Virus record (IMG/VR): IMGVR_UViG_3300028394_000089
Location: 1-57,191 of that record
Length of the DNA: 57,191 bases
Direction: 5' to 3' (one strand)
Source of the DNA: a virus
The position numbers and the translations under genes were made by a program. This document shows positions 9,241-16,619 of this stretch, one piece after another (within the stretch, counting starts at the first letter, position 1; each line of letters opens with the position of its first letter). Below the pieces are notes generated by a model. It worked only from the letters and a program-made list of their open reading frames with translations, was not told where the DNA came from and did no database searches.

Positions 9241-10407
9241 ATGAAATGGCCATTAAATAAAAATAATTTTACTATTTTAGACAGATTAAAAATTTGTAGT
9301 TTTATACTTAATTTTAAAAATAGATGGACACAAGATATACAAGTAAAAAAATTTGAAAAGAAAATGGCTGACTATGTTGGCTGTAAATATTCAGTATTTG
9401 CAGGCAATGGCTCATTAGCTAATAATTTATTAGCGCAATATATTAAGCATAAAGTTCCCAATAAAAAAATTGTTGTATTTCCATCGATAACATGGCAAAC
9501 GTCTTGCTCTCCATGGATTAAAGCTGGTTTTGAACCACATTTTATTGATATTTCTTTAGAAGATTTTTCTATAGATAGGACAAAACTTCTTGAATATGTA
9601 AAAAAGAATAAAAATAAAATTGCTTGTATTTTTCCAACTTCATTAATTGGTTTTACTCCTAATTTTGATTTTTATAAAAACTTAGAAAAAACATACAATG
9701 TTAAAATCATGTTTGATAATTGTGAGAATACTTTAAGTTTTTATGGAGATAAAAATATTTCTTCATTTTTTACCTCTTCAACTTCTACATATTTTGGACA
9801 TCAGATTCAATCTATAGAAGGTGGATTTATTTTTACAAATTCAGAGGATGAATATAAATATTTTTTGATAAACAGAAACCATGGAATGGTAAGAAGTTTA
9901 ACTTCTTATGGTTTTGATACAAAAGAAATAGATAATCCAAAAGTAGATAATTTATTTGATTTTTATTCTTTAGGAGATAATTATCGCGGTAGCGATTTAA
10001 ATGCTTTTATTGGGCAGCTTGATTTTAATCGTATAAATTTATATACGGATTCCAGAAAAAAATTATACTCTTTATTTAAAGAAAACTTAGATAATAATAA
10101 ATATTATTTACCATCTGATCGAAACAAGTGTTCTGATGTTCCATTTTGTATTCCTATTATTATTAAAAATAAAAATAAAACAAGATTTCAAACGGCTTTA
10201 AATATTTGTAAAAAATTAGGAATTGAATATCGACCCATTGTATCTGGATTTTTAGGGTATCAAAACTGTTATAAGGATTATTTTAAATCGGATAAAGATT
10301 ACCCCGACTCAGTTTATTTACACAATTATGGATTTTATATTGGTTTATATCATGGTATAAAAGAAAAAGACTTATTAAACTTAACAAGTTTTTTAAATGA
10401 AATTTAA
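9241..10407 (+). CDS. DegT/DnrJ/EryC1/StrS-fold PLP enzyme with His in place of Lys (3-dehydratase-like)
   Basis: A 388-residue member of the sugar aminotransferase fold: GNGSLAN at residues 55-61, FPTSLIG near 131, FDNCENTLS at 158-166 and the IEGG turn at 192-195. Five residues before that turn, where aminotransferases keep the Schiff-base lysine, the sequence has His187 (FGHQIQ). In known relatives (ColD of colitose synthesis and RfbH/E1 dehydratases) His at this position converts the enzyme from an aminotransferase to a 3-dehydratase that removes the C3 hydroxyl. Dehydratase activity is therefore inferred. It overlaps the next gene by 11 nt. Confidence 0.8.
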   Translation: MKWPLNKNNFTILDRLKICSFILNFKNRWTQDIQVKKFEKKMADYVGCKYSVFAGNGSLANNLLAQYIKHKVPNKKIVVFPSITWQTSCSPWIKAGFEPHFIDISLEDFSIDRTKLLEYVKKNKNKIACIFPTSLIGFTPNFDFYKNLEKTYNVKIMFDNCENTLSFYGDKNISSFFTSSTSTYFGHQIQSIEGGFIFTNSEDEYKYFLINRNHGMVRSLTSYGFDTKEIDNPKVDNLFDFYSLGDNYRGSDLNAFIGQLDFNRINLYTDSRKKLYSLFKENLDNNKYYLPSDRNKCSDVPFCIPIIIKNKNKTRFQTALNICKKLGIEYRPIVSGFLGYQNCYKDYFKSDKDYPDSVYLHNYGFYIGLYHGIKEKDLLNLTSFLNEI

Positions 10408-10810
10408 AAATATCTTTGGAAAAGATGTTAACAAAAATATTAATAAATATTTAGTTAAATGGAATGAACCATGTAGAAGTAAAGTACAGTTTAATATTAA
10501 AAAGTTCTTTGAAACTTACTGGAAAACACATATTGTTGTAGAGGAGTTTCCTGTTTTTGGAAGTAGGATGAAATGTGATTTAATAAATTTTACAAAAAAA
10601 ATTGCAGTAGAAACACATGGCCTTCAACATGATAAATTTGTGAAACACTTCCATCGTACACGAACTGGTTTTAAAAAAAGCGTTAAAAGAGATTTACAAA
10701 AATATACTTGGCTAGAAATGAATGGTTTTCAAATTATTGAAATTTTTGAAAATGAAACAAGTCTTTTAGACTCTGATTGGATAAAAGAAAAATTTGATAT
10801 AGAAATTTAA
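10397..10810 (+). CDS. small PD-(D/E)XK-type nuclease candidate (Vsr/DUF559-like)
   Basis: A 137-residue basic protein with the layout of very-short-patch-repair-like nucleases: Asp61 (KCDL), then a strand ending in VETHGLQHD with Glu72, His74, Gln77 and His78, and a C-terminal YTWLEMNGFQIIEI strand. These fit the catalytic D...ExK/H...H pattern of that superfamily. It is the last gene of the glycan operon by overlap (11 nt) but functionally fits DNA processing. It could be a homing-type or repair nuclease. Family assignment is by motif only. Confidence 0.55.
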   Translation: MKFKNIFGKDVNKNINKYLVKWNEPCRSKVQFNIKKFFETYWKTHIVVEEFPVFGSRMKCDLINFTKKIAVETHGLQHDKFVKHFHRTRTGFKKSVKRDLQKYTWLEMNGFQIIEIFENETSLLDSDWIKEKFDIEI

Positions 10811-10811
10811 C

Positions 10812-10839
10812 TTGAATCTCAAACAAACTTGAGTATAAT
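10812..10839 (+). promoter_or_regulatory. sigma70-like promoter before dNMP kinase gene
   Basis: TTGAAT (10812-10817), 16-nt spacer, TATAAT (10834-10839). Only 6 nt separate the -10 box from the ATG at 10846, so transcription should begin at or next to the start codon. It starts the replication operon. Confidence 0.75.
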
Positions 10840-10845
10840 GAATAG

Positions 10846-11445
10846 ATGGATCCATTATACATTGGAATTTCTGGGGTTTCTAGGTCTGGAAAAGATAGTC
10901 TAGCAAGCGAAATAGAAAAAATTCTTAGAACTTATATCCGAAGTGCTTTTATTTATAAAAGTTCATTAGCCCATCCGCTTAAGGAAGATTGCGCAGCTTT
11001 TATTAAGAACTATTTAAACTTAAACGTTTTTACAGATAAAACCGAAGAGAAGTCTATTTTTCGTGAATTTCTTGTTTGGTACGGTAAAGTCAAAAGACAA
11101 CAAAGCGAAGGCAAGCACTGGACAAACCTTTTAGATCAGCGCGTTGAAAATTTTCAACCAGATATTTGTATTGTTCCAGACGTTCGTTATCAACAATATC
11201 GGGAAGATGAGGTTAGTTGGCTTAAATCAAAAAATAGAAATGTTCTTATTCACTTGCAAAGAATTGCAATTAATGGTGAAATAGTTCAACCCGCAAATAT
11301 GGACGAATCAATTAACGACTCTATTCTTCAAGATATGGCAGACTATAAAATTGTATGGCCGACGTTCGTTGAAGAGGGTAAAGATGAGTCCATGAGAGAA
11401 ATTGCTATCAAAGCATTCAATACAGTTATTAAGGAAAAAATTTAA
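10846..11445 (+). CDS. deoxynucleoside monophosphate kinase-like P-loop protein
   Basis: A 199-residue protein with a Walker A loop GVSRSGKDS at residues 10-18, characteristic of phage dNMP kinases, which phosphorylate deoxynucleoside monophosphates for DNA synthesis. A D at the end of a VPDVRY strand near residue 108 fits the family. It is the first gene behind a promoter whose -10 box ends 6 nt before the ATG, implying a leaderless message. It is followed 2 nt later by the helicase gene, as expected for a replication operon. Confidence 0.7.
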   Translation: MDPLYIGISGVSRSGKDSLASEIEKILRTYIRSAFIYKSSLAHPLKEDCAAFIKNYLNLNVFTDKTEEKSIFREFLVWYGKVKRQQSEGKHWTNLLDQRVENFQPDICIVPDVRYQQYREDEVSWLKSKNRNVLIHLQRIAINGEIVQPANMDESINDSILQDMADYKIVWPTFVEEGKDESMREIAIKAFNTVIKEKI

Positions 11446-11447
11446 TT

Positions 11448-12926
11448 ATGGCGTCAATTCGTAGCGTAGATATAGAAAAACACGTTCTAGCTGGCTTTAT
11501 CAAGCATCCAGGGGTATTCTTTGAAGTATCTCACTTCATTAATGAGGGCGACTTTAGCAATGGTCATAAAACCATCTTTAGCGTTCTAAAAGGGCAGATT
11601 ATGAAAAGTCAACCACTTGATGCGGTAATTATCGCTGAAAAGATAAAGAGCTTGGGCATTAGTTATAAACAGGATTTTAATATTTTTGATTACATAGAAA
11701 GCATTGCCTTTCTAAAGATTAGTCAAAAGTCTCTTTTGGAAGCGTGTAAGAATCTTAAAACAATTACGATTCGGCGCGAAATTGCTGAAACGGCGGGGCT
11801 AATTGCAGATTCGATGTCAAATTCTGGAGATAAATCTGCAGATGAAATTATTACTCTTGCAGATAAGATGTATAACGATAAGATTTCGGCTTACGACTTA
11901 GAATCAAATCCAGAAGACCTTTTTTCTGATATAGATAAGCTGATTGAAGAGAGGGCTAATAATCCAATTTCAGAAACAGGATTTTTAACCCCATATAAAC
12001 ATTTTAATAAAATGTATGGCGGACTAAGGCCTGGGGAGCTTTACGCTTGGGTAAGTCGTCCAAAACATGGTAAGAGCACAATTCTCAGTGATATTGCAGC
12101 TAAAGCCACTTTAATTAACCCGAATTTACAAGCTTTAATTCTTGATACTGAAATGCAAACTAGCGTTATTAAATTTCGTATTGCTAGTAGTATTACTGGT
12201 ATTCCAATGTGGTATCTAGAAACTGGTAATTTTAAAAATAATCCAGAATTGTTGGCAAGATGGAATAGTAAAAAGACAGAGTTATCCAAAGCACAGGGTA
12301 AGGTAAAGCATCTTCAAGTGGCTGGAAAACCAGTTTCTGAAATCGAATCTATTATTCAGCGCTGGTATCTTGGGCAAGTTGGTCGTGGTAATCCAGCTAT
12401 TGTGGTATATGATTATATTAAACTAACTGGAGAAATGGAAAAAAATAAACAGGAGTATCAACTTATTGGCGACAAAGTAGATCGTTTGAAAGAGTTGTCG
12501 GTTCGTCTTAATATTCCATTGCTTACTGCTTGCCAATTAAATCGCAGCGCCGAAAATGGTGCGGATGATAGCAGTGCTATTGCACAAAGTGATCGTTTAC
12601 AATGGTTTGCAGCGTATGTGGGTATTTTTCGTCGTAAAACAATTGAAGAGCGCGCAGAAGATGGCGCGCAATTCGGTAGTCATAAAATGATTGAGCTTGC
12701 GGCGCGTTATCAGGGTCAAGATGCGCATGGTCATACAGATTTAGTGCGTATTGTAGAAAATGGTCGCCCACAATATCGTAAGAATTTTATTTCTTTTAAT
12801 GTCGAAAATTTTAATGTAGAAGAGAAGGGAACGCTTCAAGATATTGTTAACCATCAAAATGGTGTGGGTATTAATATTTTTGATCGTGAAAATGGCGTAC
12901 AGCAACCAGAGGATGGATTACTATGA
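11448..12926 (+). CDS. DnaB-like replicative helicase
   Basis: A 492-residue RecA-fold helicase. Residues 1-120 resemble the DnaB N-terminal domain (EKHVLAGFIKHPGVF at the start). The RecA domain has GGLRPGELYAWVSRPKHGKST with Walker A at 203-211, Walker B VVYDYIKL near 318-325, and a LTACQLNR motif near 355 (DnaB H3/H4 region). It unwinds DNA at the fork as a hexamer. It overlaps the primase gene by 4 nt, matching their physical partnership. AAGGAAAAA 10-18 nt upstream is a possible weak ribosome binding site. Confidence 0.9.
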   Translation: MASIRSVDIEKHVLAGFIKHPGVFFEVSHFINEGDFSNGHKTIFSVLKGQIMKSQPLDAVIIAEKIKSLGISYKQDFNIFDYIESIAFLKISQKSLLEACKNLKTITIRREIAETAGLIADSMSNSGDKSADEIITLADKMYNDKISAYDLESNPEDLFSDIDKLIEERANNPISETGFLTPYKHFNKMYGGLRPGELYAWVSRPKHGKSTILSDIAAKATLINPNLQALILDTEMQTSVIKFRIASSITGIPMWYLETGNFKNNPELLARWNSKKTELSKAQGKVKHLQVAGKPVSEIESIIQRWYLGQVGRGNPAIVVYDYIKLTGEMEKNKQEYQLIGDKVDRLKELSVRLNIPLLTACQLNRSAENGADDSSAIAQSDRLQWFAAYVGIFRRKTIEERAEDGAQFGSHKMIELAARYQGQDAHGHTDLVRIVENGRPQYRKNFISFNVENFNVEEKGTLQDIVNHQNGVGINIFDRENGVQQPEDGLL

Positions 12927-13813
12927 GACTTCTAGAACTATTAAAAGATTCGGGTTGCAAACCGAGAAATTATGGAACTTATATTACTTGTGCTGCTAAG
13001 TATCGCGGTGGCGATGATCCCACGTCGATAGCAATCTATCTGACAACAAATATTGTTAAAGATTTTGTTACTGGAAAGGTGTTCTCTTTAGAGGAGTTTT
13101 TAAAAGCGACTTTCCAACTTCAAGATGTAAAACAGGTTGAAGATATTCTTAAGGATAAAGCTACATATTTTAAAGCTTTTAATGACACCGAAGATCCTTT
13201 TGCCAAAAGCGTTAAGTATTATTCTAATGATGACATAGTTGATTTAAAACGTGATGGTCTTTACTGGGGTAAAAGAGGCGTAAGCCAAGAGACTCTCGAT
13301 GTTTTTGAAGGCGGGGTATGCAAGACTGGTAAAATGTATCAGAGGTACGTTTTCCCTATTTTTAATGCTAGAAAAAAAATACAGGGATTCTCTGGTCGTG
13401 ATATAACTGGACAATCTAAAATCAAATGGAAACATATAGGGCGAAAAAATGAATGGGCGTATCCATTTATTTTTAATCATCAAATTATTAGAGAAAAAAG
13501 AGAGTTAATTCTTGTAGAAAGTATTGGTGATATGCTTTCATTATGGCAAAGCGGTATCAAAAATACTGGAGTAACATTTGGAACCGAGGCTGGTGGAGGC
13601 TTGCTTAAGGCAATAATACGTCTCGATCCAAAGCGTATCATCCTTGCGACCAACAATGATGATAACAGGGCTGGGCAGAAAGCTGCTACAAAAATACAAT
13701 CTACGCTTGTACATTTTTTTGACCCAGCTCAACTTCATATTTTTCATCCATATAAAAACGATTTTGGAGATCAAACAGTAGAAGAAAATCAGGAGTGGTA
13801 TTCAAATATATGA
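12923..13813 (+). CDS. DnaG-type DNA primase with TOPRIM domain
   Basis: A 296-residue primase. The TOPRIM domain is clear: ILVESIGDML with Glu199 and Asp203, and ATNNDDNRAGQKAA with Asp246/Asp247 and Gly251. The N-terminal 30 residues (C12, C23) look like a reduced zinc-binding domain without the full CHCC set. A C-terminal helicase-binding domain is absent, so the protein is much shorter than bacterial DnaG. The gene overlaps the helicase by 4 nt and the deaminase start by 4 nt. Confidence 0.85.
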   Translation: MRLLELLKDSGCKPRNYGTYITCAAKYRGGDDPTSIAIYLTTNIVKDFVTGKVFSLEEFLKATFQLQDVKQVEDILKDKATYFKAFNDTEDPFAKSVKYYSNDDIVDLKRDGLYWGKRGVSQETLDVFEGGVCKTGKMYQRYVFPIFNARKKIQGFSGRDITGQSKIKWKHIGRKNEWAYPFIFNHQIIREKRELILVESIGDMLSLWQSGIKNTGVTFGTEAGGGLLKAIIRLDPKRIILATNNDDNRAGQKAATKIQSTLVHFFDPAQLHIFHPYKNDFGDQTVEENQEWYSNI

Positions 13814-14232
13814 GAAGCACTTGGGAACAACACGCTATGAATTTAGCCGCTATTGCTATGCAAAGATCAGAAGATCCTTTTCAAAAGGTCGGAGCTTGCG
13901 TTCTTGGGCATAATAATGAAGTATTAGCTGTAGCTTATAACGGTCTTGCTGCTGGAGTAAACGTTACACCAGAGTTTTGGAAAGATCGTGATGCGCGAAG
14001 ACCGTATATGATACATGCCGAAAGTAATCTACTTGCTAGGATTAAAATGGGTGAAGGCAAACTTTTAGCTTGCACTCTTTTACCCTGCTCATCGTGCGCT
14101 ACAAATATTGCTGCCTATGGAATTAAAAATGTTATTTTTAAAGACATTTACAATAGAGACGTTAAATCAATTGATATTTTTAAATTTTATGGAATCTCTT
14201 GTCATCAAGTAGATCCAACATACCCATTATGA
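13810..14232 (+). CDS. deoxycytidylate (dCMP) deaminase
   Basis: Zinc-dependent deaminase of 140 residues. The zinc and catalytic residues are HAE at 69-71 and PCSSC at 92-96; FQKVGACVLG and YNG near 43 match dCMP deaminases, which make dUMP for thymidylate synthesis. The ATG at 13810 is preferred to the in-frame GTG at 13795 because it forms the ATGA overlap used throughout this operon. Its product feeds ThyX (26877-27557). Confidence 0.85.
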   Translation: MRSTWEQHAMNLAAIAMQRSEDPFQKVGACVLGHNNEVLAVAYNGLAAGVNVTPEFWKDRDARRPYMIHAESNLLARIKMGEGKLLACTLLPCSSCATNIAAYGIKNVIFKDIYNRDVKSIDIFKFYGISCHQVDPTYPL

Positions 14233-15218
14233 GTGAATTAATTAAACTTTCAGCTAGTCGTATCAAGACGCTACAATCTTGCTCTTGGACTTATTACTGC
14301 AACTACAATTTAAAGTTACCCCAGAAAAATAACTCTGGTGCGATGCGTGGAACGGTAGCTCACCTTATTTTTGAAGTTCTAGGTAACCCTAGGCATGGAC
14401 ATTATATAAAAAAAATTGTCAAAGATAGCACATGTTTAAAACAAAAAGCTATTTTTCGTTTAATAATTAAAACTGCTAATAGGGAGGGTCTTGATCTTGA
14501 CGAGATGGTAAAGCCATTAAAGAAAAATGGTCAAGAAATATCAAATCTTAAATGTATTGACGAGATGATTTTAGTCGGATTAAAATTTGATTTTATTGGA
14601 GACGCAAAACTAATAGGGACTGAATGGGAATTCGATATAACTAATAAACAACCAGCGTATAGAATCGGTGGATTCATTGACCGTATTTTTAAAGATAAAA
14701 AACAATTAGTAATCAGAGATTTTAAATCAAGTAAACTTGCTTTTAAGGGTGAAGAATTGGAAAGTAATATTCAAGCAATGATGTATTCTTTAGCTGTAAG
14801 GAAAAAATATGCTAAACAAAAAGAAGTTCTTGTTAAATTTTTATTTTTAAGATATCCCGATAATCCCGAACGTGAATGTCCGCATTTTACAGAAGAGCAG
14901 TTAATTGGATTTGAGCATTACCTTGAATATTTAAATGGTTATTTAACAAATTTTGATGAGAAAAAGGGTAAATCAAACTTTGCGGCAAACGATTTTGCAA
15001 AAAAATGGATGTGCCAAACCAAATCTGGATGGCGTTGCCCTTATTTTGATCCTATAGATTATAAAGTTTTACTGGATAAAGACGGCAAAATTATTAAATC
15101 AATATTTGCAGATAAAGAATTTAAACCGTTAGATATTAAAAAAGATTATCATATTGAAATAAGAAGGTATGAAGGTTGTCCAGCTTGGAAAAAGTCTAAT
15201 AATGACTTTGACTTTTAA
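14229..15218 (+). CDS. PD-(D/E)XK nuclease, RecB/Cas4-like
   Basis: A 329-residue protein beginning with the SASRIKTLQSCSWTYYCNY motif typical of the AddB/Cas4/PDDEXK_1 family. Catalytic elements are RGTVAHLIFE (His45), GGFIDRIF (Asp151) and VIRDFKSSK (Asp164, Lys166). Cys18 with C-terminal cysteines (MCQTKSGWRCPYF) could hold an iron-sulfur cluster as in Cas4. It likely trims DNA ends during recombination or replication. ATG 14229 overlaps the upstream TGA (ATGA); an upstream TTG start is less likely. Confidence 0.8.
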   Translation: MSELIKLSASRIKTLQSCSWTYYCNYNLKLPQKNNSGAMRGTVAHLIFEVLGNPRHGHYIKKIVKDSTCLKQKAIFRLIIKTANREGLDLDEMVKPLKKNGQEISNLKCIDEMILVGLKFDFIGDAKLIGTEWEFDITNKQPAYRIGGFIDRIFKDKKQLVIRDFKSSKLAFKGEELESNIQAMMYSLAVRKKYAKQKEVLVKFLFLRYPDNPERECPHFTEEQLIGFEHYLEYLNGYLTNFDEKKGKSNFAANDFAKKWMCQTKSGWRCPYFDPIDYKVLLDKDGKIIKSIFADKEFKPLDIKKDYHIEIRRYEGCPAWKKSNNDFDF

Positions 15219-15236
15219 GACAATATACAGTAAAGT
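15208..15236 (+). promoter_or_regulatory. promoter before replicase PHP gene
   Basis: TTGACT (15208-15213), 17-nt spacer, TAAAGT (15231-15236), 8 nt before the ATG at 15245. The weak -10 lowers confidence, but the geometry equals the other leaderless promoters here and supports ATG 15245 over TTG 15239. Confidence 0.45.
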
Positions 15237-15244
15237 GTTTGTAC

Positions 15245-15997
15245 ATGTTACCTATTTTTAGATCAAACTACTCGCTGACTTCTGTTTTGACTCTCGATAG
15301 TTATACAGATAAAGAATCTCGTGATACCAATCGTCCAGATTCGATTTTTGATATAGCTAAAGATTATGGGCTAAAAGATGTTTATATTGTTGATAACACT
15401 CTTACAAGTCTTGTTGAGGCTTATGAAAATTCAAAAAAAGCGGGTTTAAATCTAAGATATGGTTATAGAGTTAATGTTTGCATGGATATAGAAAATAAAA
15501 CTCCAGAGTCAGTTATTACAGAGAGTAAATTTATTATCTTTGCAAAAAAGAATTCTTTTGCAGATCTGGTTAAACTTCATAATATATCTACCACAGATGG
15601 AGTTTATAATGGAGCGCCGCGTTTAGATTTTAAAACTTTAAAAAAGTACTGGTCAAATAATTTGATTTTAGGTATTCCATTTTACGACTCTTATATTTAC
15701 TACAATCTTCTTTATGGTAGAGAGTGCGTTCCAGAGATGGATTTTACCGAGCCGTTTTATTTTAGTGAAAATAATGGATTACCATTCGATGGTCTTTTGA
15801 ACGATCATCTAAAATCAATAGTTGGAGATCATGAGATCGTTGAATCTAAAACTATTTATTACAGAACTTATAAAGATTTTAAAGCTTATATGACGTATCG
15901 GTGTATTTTAAATAGAACAACATTTCAAAAACCCGAATTAAGACATTTCGGCAGTCAGGAGTTTTGTATGGAGGCTTGGGAAAAATATGCAAAGTAA
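15245..15997 (+). CDS. PHP-domain subunit of a split C-family DNA polymerase
   Basis: A 250-residue protein that matches the layout of the DnaE N-terminal PHP domain. A first strand is followed by SIFDIAKDYGLKDVYIVDN, then a helix (LVEAYENSKKAGLNLRYGY) and IIFAKKNSFADLVKLHNIS with a PRLDFKTLKKY segment. The metal-binding HxH of active PHP domains is replaced (RSNYS), so it is probably structural. The gene ends 11 nt into the exonuclease gene. The start at ATG 15245 is favoured by promoter spacing; TTG 15239 is the alternative. Confidence 0.7.
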   Translation: MLPIFRSNYSLTSVLTLDSYTDKESRDTNRPDSIFDIAKDYGLKDVYIVDNTLTSLVEAYENSKKAGLNLRYGYRVNVCMDIENKTPESVITESKFIIFAKKNSFADLVKLHNISTTDGVYNGAPRLDFKTLKKYWSNNLILGIPFYDSYIYYNLLYGRECVPEMDFTEPFYFSENNGLPFDGLLNDHLKSIVGDHEIVESKTIYYRTYKDFKAYMTYRCILNRTTFQKPELRHFGSQEFCMEAWEKYAK

Positions 15998-16619
15998 TCT
16001 TCTACGTTTTAATAAAAAACAAAAATATTTAATTTTCGATTGCGAAACCGAAAGTCTAGCACTTGCATTAACTCGGCCTTGGCAATTATCTTGGTTAGTG
16101 TATGAAGATGGTAAAATTGCAAAAAATGAAGACCACCTGTTATATTGGAAAGATCTAAATATTTCGGCTGATGCGGCAAGAATTACTCATTTTGATTATA
16201 ATAATTGGAAAGAAAAAGCCAAAGATCCACTAACAATTCTTAAAAAATTTGAAGAGTATCTTTACAATCCAGAGTATTTGATTATTGGCGCTAATCTTTT
16301 TGGGTTTGATATTTATGTAATAAATTCTCTTAGAAAATATCTTGGATTAGAGTCGGATTATTCTTATATTGATAGAGTTCTTGATATACAATGCCTTCAA
16401 AAGGGGATATATTTAGGGCTTAAAGAGCTACCGTCAAAAAGAACTGCTTGGCAATATCAAATGTATCACTACGTTAAAAGGGGGGTTAAAACTTCGGTAA
16501 AACATCTTGCTGGACTTTACGATATACCTTATGACGAAAATAACGCACATGACGCAAAATATGATAACCTATTATGTTTAGAAATCTTTAAGAAGCAAAT
16601 TTTAACAATTGAAGTATGA
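15987..16619 (+). CDS. DnaQ-like 3'-5' exonuclease (proofreading)
   Basis: A 210-residue DEDD exonuclease. Exo I is FDCETES with Asp18 and Glu20, Exo II is GANLFGFDIYVI near residue 96-107, and Exo III is NNAHDAKYDN near 182-191, with His making it DEDDh type. It sits between the PHP and polymerase genes with 11-nt and 4-nt overlaps, so it most likely proofreads for that polymerase. This gene order mirrors PolC, where the exonuclease is inserted in the PHP domain of one polypeptide. Confidence 0.85.
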   Translation: MQSNLLRFNKKQKYLIFDCETESLALALTRPWQLSWLVYEDGKIAKNEDHLLYWKDLNISADAARITHFDYNNWKEKAKDPLTILKKFEEYLYNPEYLIIGANLFGFDIYVINSLRKYLGLESDYSYIDRVLDIQCLQKGIYLGLKELPSKRTAWQYQMYHYVKRGVKTSVKHLAGLYDIPYDENNAHDAKYDNLLCLEIFKKQILTIEV

